Program-made: the position numbers and the translations under genes
Source of the DNA: a virus
IMG/VR virus record: IMGVR_UViG_3300011114_000217
Coordinates: 1 to 28,266 of that record
Strand: one strand, 5' to 3'
DNA length: 28,266 bases
Notes under the pieces: generated by a model
The model's database searches: none
What the model was told of the DNA's origin: nothing
Seen by the model: the letters and a program-made list of their open reading frames with translations, nothing else
Part shown: positions 1-7,344 of the stretch, piece after piece
Numbering within the stretch: the stretch's first letter is position 1
How the letters are laid out: every line of letters begins with the position of its first letter

Positions 1-1606
1 TCTTAAATGGTTTTTTAGAATCGTAGGTATATTCGTATATATTAGAACTAGGCGAAGCTAAAGCTATTTTTTCAACAGGGATAGTATCAACTACCGATAC
101 GGCTAAGTCTGATGCTTCTTTATAAAGAATGTCTACTTCCGTAATTTTATATTTAGATCTTAAATCAGCCCCATTAGAAGGTAAACGCAAACGTAATAAT
201 ATTTTATTAACCTTATTTTGCATAAATTCAACTATAGTACTTTTGTAAGTCGCTTCTTGATCATCCTCTATCCATTTAGGTGGATTAGTATAAAATGTAA
301 ATATCTCTCTATTTGGTATTGCACCCACAATTGCAGGCTTGCTCATTGTTAAATAAGGCGGATTCCATTCTACAACATAGGTCTCAGGGTCAATCCATGT
401 AGCATTAACTATTAATTGCCCTGGAAGTGGAACTATTAAATTGTCTTCAAACTTAATAACGTAACCAGCAGAAACCCCAGCGGCTCCTTGTATTCCATCT
501 GTTGCTTTTGTGCCGCTTATAATAGATACTTCTGGATTTTTCTTTCTTCCAAAATAACCATCTTGTTTTGGTATAAATGCTGATTGCGTAAATGGGGCAT
601 ATATAGAATATTCACCATCATCAAATTTAAATCTATAACTAAACTTAACAAATTTGTCTTCTAAAAAATTAGTATCTCCTATATAAGTTGAATCATAATA
701 TGGATTAGCATTAAATTTTAATACCGTAGCAGTTGTTACTGTTATAGGAACACTTAAAACTACTGTGTTTCCAGAAAAACTAACAACAAAAGGGTTTCCA
801 GGAATAAGAACGCCTGTATCTAAAGTTACTCTTTGGAATGGTAACGGCCTAACGGTAGTTCCAGTAGATGTTGTATTGGATTTAGGAGGTACAGTCGATG
901 TATACGAGGTGCTAGTTAATGCAATTGTATTGCTAGTAGTATTTACATTTGATTTAGCAGTACACCCAACAAAAGGGAGATACTCGCTAACAACATCGTA
1001 CATTGTAGTTTCGTACGCTCCTCCAGCGTCTGCAACGGTGCTAACCTTATACATCTCAATTGGAGTATATGGATTAAGTTTTGCTACAGATATTTGTTCT
1101 TCTGTTGTGTAATATCCAGGTTGTTGTTGTGCTGTTACAATATTAATCTTTCTAGGTTGATTTCTATTGTCTGTCCAAAATAATAATTCCTCTAATAAGT
1201 TTACACCTATTACAGGGTTTGTTATAGAGAAATTAAGGAATGCTCCTTCAACTAGTTTAGTTATTGCTCCGGTTAAATCATTATACATATATATATAATT
1301 TTCCGCAGTAGTACTATAAGAGGGAGCTCCTTCAGGTTGATTATAATCCGTTAAGAAAAATATTATAATATTATTTTTTTCATCAGTATAAGTACCAATG
1401 CATTGCAAATCATTATTGCCTGTTACAACTCTAAAGTCTAAAGACAATTCATTACCTAATGAAGTTTGTAAATCACCTACACTAGAACCTTCTGATTTAT
1501 TTATTTGTAAATTTAAAGCATTCCTGTATTCTCCAGGAGGAATTATTCTAGGATCTACATCCTTATTCATTTTAGATCCTAGAAAATTATTTTTAACTTC
1601 AGCCAT
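1..1606 (-). CDS. Tail/neck stabilization protein, P22 gp10-like (partial, C-terminus beyond window)
   Basis: A minus-strand reading frame is open from the ATG at 1604-1606 to the window edge, giving 535 codons without a stop, so the C-terminus is missing. The N-terminus reads MAEVKNNFLGSKMNKDVDPR, then IIPPGEYRNALNLQINKSEG. This opening (F-x-G-x-M-N-K-D-x-D-x-R ... P-x-G-E-Y-R-x-A-L-N) is what I recall for the protein labelled 'stabilization protein' in crAss-like and marine Bacteroidota phages. About residues 135-155 read LLEELLFWTDNRNQPRKINI, a beta-propeller-like blade signature of that family. By analogy with P22 gp10 it would sit in the neck or tail and hold packaged DNA. It is the last gene seen in the run capsid, adaptor, ring, stabilizer, six bases after the preceding gene, which supports the call. 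The exact structural position is inference. Confidence 0.75.
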   Translation of the reverse strand, partial: MAEVKNNFLGSKMNKDVDPRIIPPGEYRNALNLQINKSEGSSVGDLQTSLGNELSLDFRVVTGNNDLQCIGTYTDEKNNIIIFFLTDYNQPEGAPSYSTTAENYIYMYNDLTGAITKLVEGAFLNFSITNPVIGVNLLEELLFWTDNRNQPRKINIVTAQQQPGYYTTEEQISVAKLNPYTPIEMYKVSTVADAGGAYETTMYDVVSEYLPFVGCTAKSNVNTTSNTIALTSTSYTSTVPPKSNTTSTGTTVRPLPFQRVTLDTGVLIPGNPFVVSFSGNTVVLSVPITVTTATVLKFNANPYYDSTYIGDTNFLEDKFVKFSYRFKFDDGEYSIYAPFTQSAFIPKQDGYFGRKKNPEVSIISGTKATDGIQGAAGVSAGYVIKFEDNLIVPLPGQLIVNATWIDPETYVVEWNPPYLTMSKPAIVGAIPNREIFTFYTNPPKWIEDDQEATYKSTIVEFMQNKVNKILLRLRLPSNGADLRSKYKITEVDILYKEASDLAVSVVDTIPVEKIALASPSSNIYEYTYDSKKPFK

Positions 1607-1612
1607 TTAATT

Positions 1613-2863
1613 TTAGTGTTTAATCCATTTAGATTGACCTCTTAATACTTGAGTAATTTCTTCTAACTTGATATTAGATAATCTTATTTTTGCATTTCTT
1701 AATTTAGCAGTTCTTTCTTGTTTAAGTCTTTGCACTAAATATTCCGGTTGATTTGATCTTGATGCAATTATACCATGTAATATATAAGCGTACATTGCTT
1801 CCTCAGCCATTTTAGGCACTCTAGAATCTAAATCATATGCAAGTCCGTCAGATACATATTCTAATACTATTAATTTATGTACAAGATCACTACTAAAAGA
1901 TATTTTACCCTCTCTTTCATTTATTGTAAAATATCCATTAATATTAGCATATTGAGGGTCTAAACCATATCTTCTTCCATACCAAGCGCTTTGCACCCAC
2001 ATATTGCCATTATACCAATCACCAACAAAATTGCCAGCGTCAAAAGTAAGTGGAACATCACTGTGAGTTCTCCATCTTTGCTCTGTTAAAGAGTCTCCTT
2101 GAATATTTGCACTAAAGTTATCCTGAATGGGTACACCTCTATTGTCTTGAATAGGATTCTCGTAAGGGCTTATTGTTAAATTATTTGTAGGATATATAAT
2201 ATGTTTTACACCACCTTCATCTATCCATGACATACGAACGTAATTAACATAATCTTGAGGTATTACAATACTTAAACTTGGCGGTATATTTAATTCTTGA
2301 GATTTAATACTTTTTAAAGTATCATAACTAAATTCTTGCATGCTTCTTTTAGCATGAAATATTACGTCAGTTCTTTTTACAGAAGGTATTAATTTATCAG
2401 GACCTACATAAGCGCTCATAAAATTATTTATGACATCATTTAAAGTTACATAAGAATAACCTCCGTAGTTTTGTTCTACAGTATTACCATAAGCATCTTT
2501 ATTACCATAATTACCGCCGTCTAATATTTTTAATTGAACAACCACATAATAGTTATCAGGAATTGCGGTTGTAGTAGTTATAGTATTACCATTAACAGTA
2601 AAACCAGGGGTTCCAGAAAGTCCTTGCGGATATTCTAAAAATGTACCTGGATAACCAAATTGACTGGTATATAGTTTAAAATTATTTAATGGATAATTAA
2701 CATCTAATTCATCCCAAGCGTTTGCACCACCGGATATTAAATCAGTATTAAATGTAGTAGTGAAAGAGGTTTGGCCAAGTGCGTTGTTCACTTGAAAGCC
2801 TTGTGCTCCTTCGTAATATTGTCTATTTGTTTCGGTTATTAAACCGCCATTAGGTGTAGGCAT
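1613..2863 (-). CDS. Neck/tail ring (tail tubular-like) structural protein
   Basis: 416 residues, starting MPTPNGGLITETNRQYY. The N-terminal third is beta-rich and Gly/Asn-rich. The middle (about residues 155-235) carries the block RTDVIFHAKRSMQEFSYDTL followed by a proline-rich strand region (NIPPSLSIVIPQDYVNYVRM), which I recall as highly conserved in adaptor/ring proteins of marine Bacteroidota phages. The C-terminus is a charged helix (RLKQERTAKLRNAKIRLSNI) ending in basic residues. It lies between the 253-residue ring-like protein and the stabilization protein, where T7 gp11- or P22 gp4-like neck components sit in short-tailed phages. A structural neck role is well supported by context; which ring it forms is inferred. 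The leader has no Shine-Dalgarno match. Confidence 0.7.
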   Translation of the reverse strand: MPTPNGGLITETNRQYYEGAQGFQVNNALGQTSFTTTFNTDLISGGANAWDELDVNYPLNNFKLYTSQFGYPGTFLEYPQGLSGTPGFTVNGNTITTTTAIPDNYYVVVQLKILDGGNYGNKDAYGNTVEQNYGGYSYVTLNDVINNFMSAYVGPDKLIPSVKRTDVIFHAKRSMQEFSYDTLKSIKSQELNIPPSLSIVIPQDYVNYVRMSWIDEGGVKHIIYPTNNLTISPYENPIQDNRGVPIQDNFSANIQGDSLTEQRWRTHSDVPLTFDAGNFVGDWYNGNMWVQSAWYGRRYGLDPQYANINGYFTINEREGKISFSSDLVHKLIVLEYVSDGLAYDLDSRVPKMAEEAMYAYILHGIIASRSNQPEYLVQRLKQERTAKLRNAKIRLSNIKLEEITQVLRGQSKWIKH

Positions 2864-2869
2864 GTCTTA

Positions 2870-3631
2870 TTAGCTTTTTGAATTAACTTCCTCTGATTGT
2901 GCTTTTTGAGATGCTGCTTGTACAATTTCAGGATCACGGATTATAACACCTGCATAACCAAGTATTCTTATTATAATATTTGTTTTTTCTGTTGGATCTA
3001 ATTCAAATTGTACTGAACTTGCTGAATCATATATATAAGGACCAGTAGTCCAAGCGCCACCCCCTAAACCTTTATAGCCCCAAACTATATCATTTGGTTT
3101 TCTAACATAACTGCAAGATATATCATTTACTCCAGTTATTGTTTTAGGTGATACATATATTTTAGGCACAGAAGTATTACTACCAGCAGTACCAGCAGTT
3201 GAATTTTCATATAAGTAAATTGGGAATGTTGTAGTAGGTTTTGTTAATGTAGATAAATTCAAGTATAATAAATCATTCTTTTGAACTCTCTCTACTTCAA
3301 TTTCATCTTTATATATAACTGTTCCAATACGATGTGTATTAGTAGGCGGAGCATAATAAGCAGGGCTTCCCACCGGTGTGGTATAAGTACAATTACCAAA
3401 TGTTTTAAATATAGCTATTTTATTATCTATATTTTTTTGTCTATCGGCATATTCTGCGTCAGTTTGAGGAACTCTAAGTTGTTGGTTTAAATCTTCAAAA
3501 TATGTTTCAAATATTTCTTGCTGAACTTGACTACCTATCTTATTAAATTCTTCAGGAGTAATATATCCCCTTTGCTCTTTGTTGAGTATTAATAAGACTG
3601 TTTTATATACTGAATCTACATTTACTGCCAT
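2870..3631 (-). CDS. Head-tail ring/adaptor structural protein
   Basis: 253 residues. The N-terminus is helical with the phrase LNKEQRGYITPEEFNKIGSQ, followed by QQEIFETYFEDLNQQLRVP. This is a very recognisable block in marine Bacteroidota phage structural proteins next to the capsid gene. The middle is beta-rich (residues about 75-200) and the C-terminus is a helix. Six bases separate it from the 416-residue ring protein downstream, so the two are probably co-translated partners. An intergenic hairpin lies just upstream. It probably forms one of the dodecameric rings joining portal and tail; that assignment is inference from gene order. Confidence 0.65.
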   Translation of the reverse strand: MAVNVDSVYKTVLLILNKEQRGYITPEEFNKIGSQVQQEIFETYFEDLNQQLRVPQTDAEYADRQKNIDNKIAIFKTFGNCTYTTPVGSPAYYAPPTNTHRIGTVIYKDEIEVERVQKNDLLYLNLSTLTKPTTTFPIYLYENSTAGTAGSNTSVPKIYVSPKTITGVNDISCSYVRKPNDIVWGYKGLGGGAWTTGPYIYDSASSVQFELDPTEKTNIIIRILGYAGVIIRDPEIVQAASQKAQSEEVNSKS

Positions 3632-3652
3632 CTGTTATCTTTATTATAATAT

Positions 3653-3692
3653 TTAGGCAGTTATTGCAGTTTTAAGTACAATAACCGCCTAA
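3653..3692 (-). terminator. Strong intergenic hairpin (terminator or mRNA-processing element)
   Basis: Arms TTAGGC-A-GTTATTG (3653-3666) and CAATAAC-C-GCCTAA (3679-3692) pair over 13 bp with one A/C mismatch and a 12-base loop. It fills the gap between the 285-residue gene (stop at 3709) and the ring-protein gene (start at 3631). No U-run follows in the minus-strand transcript, so it is not a textbook intrinsic terminator. It may protect the 3' end of the upstream mRNA or attenuate the downstream genes. Confidence 0.45.
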
Positions 3693-3708
3693 TTATTATT
3701 ATTACGTA

Positions 3709-4566
3709 TTATTTTAATTTTTTCTCTATTGACTTGAAGATTTGTATACCTTCGTCAGTCTTAAAGAATGCGGCCATTGCAGAATAAGGATTCTCATCAA
3801 ATGGCACTGTCATTAATTTCCTATCATTTTCTCCCCAATGGAAAGTTCTTTGATCTTGTGATAGTTTAATTATATTTGCTTCTGTTGCTCTAATAGCTAA
3901 GTTTCTAAGTGGAACATTATCGTCATTAGCCAATTCTAAGAACAAAGAAGGGTTTCTTCTAGCTAGTAACAATAAATCTCTTTTTATCTCCTTAGAACTC
4001 ATCTTATTGACTCTAGAACCAACTTCTACTCTTACAATTGCTTCTGCAACATCAATATCCATATCAAAAGCAGCATTCATTGCTTCAACTTCTAATTCTA
4101 AATAGTCTAAATCATCTTCTGCTTCACCTGTAGCGTCAAACTCATAATACTTAGTTCCTAAACCAGGATGGTATATTGATAATAATTTTTGTAAGTTTTG
4201 TTTTTCTTTAGGAACAAATAAAGTTCCGTTTTCAAATAAAACATGACCTAATGTTACTTGACCTTTTTGATCTTTAACTAAAGGTGAATTTTGATTTGTG
4301 GCATATCTTAATTCTTCTTGATTGCCAGTTTCTTTATCAAACCATAACAATGGGTATCTAAGGGTGTGTTTACATTGCAGTGTATATGTTAATGGTGAAA
4401 AATTATCTGCAATAATGTAAGTTCTATCTTTTATTTCCCAGTTATTTTTTGGAAGTTTACCTTCAATAGTTTTTGGTTTTGGAACCACTTCAATATAATC
4501 TTGTACTTCAACATTATTTGTATCTACGTACTCTTCTTTAACTTTTGGTTTTTGCGTTGTCGCCAT
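3709..4566 (-). CDS. Conserved protein downstream of the capsid gene (unknown, probably structural)
   Basis: 285 residues. The N-terminal ~40 residues are charged and low in complexity. Then comes a globular region with NWEIKDRTYII, HTLRYPLLWFDKETGNQEEL and RYATNQNSPLVKDQKGQVTL, which I recall as conserved in marine phages that share this gene order, without a known function. The middle (about residues 140-185) is acidic and helical, and the C-terminus is helical (FFKTDEGIQIFKSIEKKL). It lies directly after the major capsid gene, separated by a strong hairpin, and before the ring proteins. A head-completion, capsid-auxiliary or maturation role would fit, but no motif decides it. The leader is almost purely A/T. 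Confidence 0.6.
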   Translation of the reverse strand: MATTQKPKVKEEYVDTNNVEVQDYIEVVPKPKTIEGKLPKNNWEIKDRTYIIADNFSPLTYTLQCKHTLRYPLLWFDKETGNQEELRYATNQNSPLVKDQKGQVTLGHVLFENGTLFVPKEKQNLQKLLSIYHPGLGTKYYEFDATGEAEDDLDYLELEVEAMNAAFDMDIDVAEAIVRVEVGSRVNKMSSKEIKRDLLLLARRNPSLFLELANDDNVPLRNLAIRATEANIIKLSQDQRTFHWGENDRKLMTVPFDENPYSAMAAFFKTDEGIQIFKSIEKKLK

Positions 4567-4603
4567 AATATAATATAATTTAATAAATTTTTAAAAGGTA
4601 ATA

Positions 4604-4632
4604 ATTACCCTCGTAATTTCAACGAGGGTAAT
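4604..4632 (-). terminator. Perfect 10-bp hairpin after the capsid gene (terminator-like)
   Basis: ATTACCCTCG (4604-4613) pairs perfectly with CGAGGGTAAT (4623-4632) around a 9-base loop, 12 bases past the capsid stop codon at 4645. In the minus-strand transcript a short T4 run comes only after seven further bases, so a partial terminator or a 3'-end stabiliser for abundant capsid mRNA is more likely than full termination. Confidence 0.55.
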
Positions 4633-4644
4633 ATCACCATATTT

Positions 4645-6108
4645 TTACACTGATGCAGTAAACAATACGAAATTGTTAGCAGCTTGTGTAACTAAACATC
4701 TTTCAGACAAGAAGTGTACTTGCATTGCATCAAGATCAGAAGTGTAAGCACCTCCAACAGATCCAGTAATCCAAGATTTCATTCTTCTATCGTCAGCTTG
4801 GTTAGCTCTATAACGAACGTGTAAGAAAGGTCTACGGATGTTAGTACCTAATTGTTGATCGTATACAGTAGATGTTCCAGCAGGAATCAATACACCATCG
4901 ATTGAAGTATTAGCAACACCTCCACGAGTAGAAGCATCATTCAAATATTTCCAATCAGTTTTGTAGAAATCGTAAGATCCTCTTCTAAATCCAGAGAAAC
5001 CTAAGTTTAAAGCCATTTGCTCAGAATTTTCAAATAAACCGTAAGCAACACCTCCAGCAGCACCAGAAGATAAAGAAGCTAACATATCATCAAAGTCAAG
5101 AGAAGTTGCTCTATTCAAGAAGAACATGTTTTCTTCAATAGCTCCTTGAGTATCTAATCCTTTCAAGATTGAATCAAAATCACTTAAACCACTTGCCGCA
5201 GTAAAGTTATTTACGATATTACCTCTTTCTCTAATAGCAGCAAAAAGACCTTGTGTTCCTTTGTAAGTTACACCAGTAGCAGGAGTCAAAGTTGATACAC
5301 CTGAACTAGCAGCTGATAATTCACCTTCAATAACTGACATTTCTAAGTAATCTTCAAAACGTAATCTTGTTTCAGATTCAGCTTTTAAATACCATAAGAA
5401 TCCACCAGTACCATCTTCAGTAGCAACTTCAACCCATCCAATTTGTGCAGTATCAGATCCAGAGATTTGGTATCTTTCTTTGATAATGATAGGAGAGTTA
5501 TTATATTGTGTGAATGATGGAGTTACAGCATTGATAGATGCATCAGTAGTTCCTTTTACAAATTCAGAACCATAAACAAAGATCTTAAGACCTGTTGCTC
5601 CAGAGAATGATACAGTACCAGAAGTTAAACTAGCTTGAGTATAAGGATAAACAGTAAGTGTAGCGGTAGTACCTGTAGTAGATGAAGCATTAACAAGCAC
5701 TTTAAGTTCAGTACCAGTTGCAGGATTCATAACCACTAAAGTTTGGCCAGGAGAAACAACGTTTTGAACGAAGTTAATACCAGTTCCGCCAGTTGTAAAT
5801 GTTAAAGTAGTTGCAGAAGCACAAGTTACATTATTGTAAGCAATATGCAATCTATTTTGTTCAGACCAAATAACCTGATCAGAAGACATTGGCATTTCAG
5901 CCCCTACCATACGTAAGAATCCAGAAAGAGTTCTGTTTCCATAACGTTCTACTTCAGCTTCGTAGATTTCAGGTAAATATTGTTGAGCAAAATCATTACC
6001 ACTTCCATTTGCAAAGTTTAAGTAGTTTGTCTCTAACGCTTGTTGTTTTTGAGACGGTTTAATAGAACCAAAGTTAGTTCCAGTAACCGAGTTAACCATG
6101 TTTGACAT
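4645..6108 (-). CDS. Major capsid protein (HK97-fold, crAss-like type)
   Basis: 487 residues, close to the ~490 usual for crAss-like capsid proteins. The N-terminal arm is followed by FAQQYLPEIYEAEVERYGNR and FLRMVGAEMPMSSDQVIW. A Thr/Ser/Gly-rich insertion follows (residues about 95-170, possibly an extra surface domain). Next comes the core, with GWVEVATEDGTGGFLWYLKA and RLRFEDYLEMSVIEGE. The C-terminus holds the phrase RRPFLHVRYRANQADDRRMK. Its position after portal and scaffold-like genes and before ring proteins fits. A strong hairpin follows the gene, as expected for an abundant transcript. The leader (TTAAAAATTACAATT before ATG) is A/T-rich without a Shine-Dalgarno site. The fold is inferred from family resemblance and synteny. 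Confidence 0.85.
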   Translation of the reverse strand: MSNMVNSVTGTNFGSIKPSQKQQALETNYLNFANGSGNDFAQQYLPEIYEAEVERYGNRTLSGFLRMVGAEMPMSSDQVIWSEQNRLHIAYNNVTCASATTLTFTTGGTGINFVQNVVSPGQTLVVMNPATGTELKVLVNASSTTGTTATLTVYPYTQASLTSGTVSFSGATGLKIFVYGSEFVKGTTDASINAVTPSFTQYNNSPIIIKERYQISGSDTAQIGWVEVATEDGTGGFLWYLKAESETRLRFEDYLEMSVIEGELSAASSGVSTLTPATGVTYKGTQGLFAAIRERGNIVNNFTAASGLSDFDSILKGLDTQGAIEENMFFLNRATSLDFDDMLASLSSGAAGGVAYGLFENSEQMALNLGFSGFRRGSYDFYKTDWKYLNDASTRGGVANTSIDGVLIPAGTSTVYDQQLGTNIRRPFLHVRYRANQADDRRMKSWITGSVGGAYTSDLDAMQVHFLSERCLVTQAANNFVLFTASV

Positions 6109-6119
6109 AATTGTAATTT

Positions 6120-7310
6120 TTAATTGTTAAATTTCTTTGTTTGTATTCTTAATTTAGAAGAATCAAAACCACTAATAGATTTAACTTTTAAACCGTTGAT
6201 AAATACCTCACCAGACGTTTGTCTTGCTTGAGCAGCACCAGGATTTTTTGAGTTAGTAACTACCTCTTTAATTGCATCTGCCTTTCCTTGTTCGTAAAAG
6301 TGTTGTGCAATCTTATCAGAGTTCATAGCGGTATACAAAGCCTTGTGATAACTTTTAGTGTCATTAATGTTTCCTTCTTTATCCAGGAACTTCCCGAGGA
6401 AATTATTAATATCTGACTGTTTCTCTGCGATCTGTTCGTTGTTTTGCACAGTATATCTAAATCTTTTTTCACCAACATTGTATTCAAAACCTTTGAAATC
6501 GTTGTTAAATAAACTTTTAGTGTCCTGTTTGAAACGTTCATGACGCATCTTAGACTCATCTTCATTCTTCTTGTATCGGTTAAAAAAGTCATAAGCCTCT
6601 TGTTGTTCTTTGGTTACGCCGGGTCTCAACTTGATTTCGTCGTAATATTTACCTTTAAGATCTTCCAAGAAATTTCTTGCTTTTGCAACCTCTTCTTTAA
6701 ATGCGAGTTTCTTTTTTCTAATGTCTCGCTCATCATCTAAATCTTCATCATAACTAAATTTATCCTCCATTAAGAATTCAATCTCTTCAAGGTCTAAATG
6801 TGGTCGTGATTTTTTATAATATTCTTTTATTAAAACTTCATTGTTTATTGAAGAATAATCAGTACTTAATCTAACATAATCTTCAACTGATCCGCCAGTT
6901 TCTTCCATAAAGGAAACTAGTTTCTCTATATTCTCCGGCAATGGTTTACCAGTATTTATTTGTTCTTGAATATGTTTTTCAGCCTGTGCTTCAATAATAG
7001 TAGCTTCTTCTTTTACTTCTTCGTCTGTAATTTCTTGAATAACATCTTCAGAGGTCCCTTCGTTTCTTTGCTCCATTTCATGCAATCCCACTTCGGATTG
7101 TTCTGAGCGTAACATGCTTTCATCTGTGCTTTGTTTTTGAACGGCATCTGTATCTGTATTTAAATTTGGTATTACTACTTTAGTAACTTCTGGCTCTGCT
7201 CTGTTTACTGATAAATCTACTTTTGCAACTTTATCGTCTTGAGTTAAGCTTTTAGGTTTCCTTGGTTTTGAGATTTTAAAGTCTCCTTCTTGTTTTACAA
7301 TTTCTGACAT
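6120..7310 (-). CDS. Scaffold-like protein between portal and capsid genes
   Basis: 396 residues, mostly predicted helix. Residues ~1-120 are charged and disordered with acidic runs (EDVIQEITDEEVKEEATIIE). Residues ~130-260 form long helices with coiled-coil character, including a Lys/Glu-rich stretch around DEDLDDERDIRKKKLAFKEE. The C-terminal tail is basic and short (SSKLRIQTKKFNN). This build (acidic, helical, basic tail) and the slot between portal and capsid genes are typical of internal scaffolding proteins that guide procapsid assembly. No protease motif is seen, so a self-cleaving scaffold/protease fusion is not supported. Function is inferred from context and composition. Confidence 0.6.
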   Translation of the reverse strand: MSEIVKQEGDFKISKPRKPKSLTQDDKVAKVDLSVNRAEPEVTKVVIPNLNTDTDAVQKQSTDESMLRSEQSEVGLHEMEQRNEGTSEDVIQEITDEEVKEEATIIEAQAEKHIQEQINTGKPLPENIEKLVSFMEETGGSVEDYVRLSTDYSSINNEVLIKEYYKKSRPHLDLEEIEFLMEDKFSYDEDLDDERDIRKKKLAFKEEVAKARNFLEDLKGKYYDEIKLRPGVTKEQQEAYDFFNRYKKNEDESKMRHERFKQDTKSLFNNDFKGFEYNVGEKRFRYTVQNNEQIAEKQSDINNFLGKFLDKEGNINDTKSYHKALYTAMNSDKIAQHFYEQGKADAIKEVVTNSKNPGAAQARQTSGEVFINGLKVKSISGFDSSKLRIQTKKFNN

Positions 7311-7344
7311 GATATGATAATATAAAATTAGTTAATAAGTATTG

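Noticed and set aside
765-1610. Two plus-strand open frames (765-1112 and 1398-1610)
   Set aside because: They lie inside the minus-strand stabilization protein, whose frame is open throughout and has recognisable family blocks.
6323-6740. Minus- and plus-strand open frames within the scaffold-like gene
   Set aside because: They are alternative-frame reads of a Lys/Glu-rich helical gene, with no family features or separate start signals.
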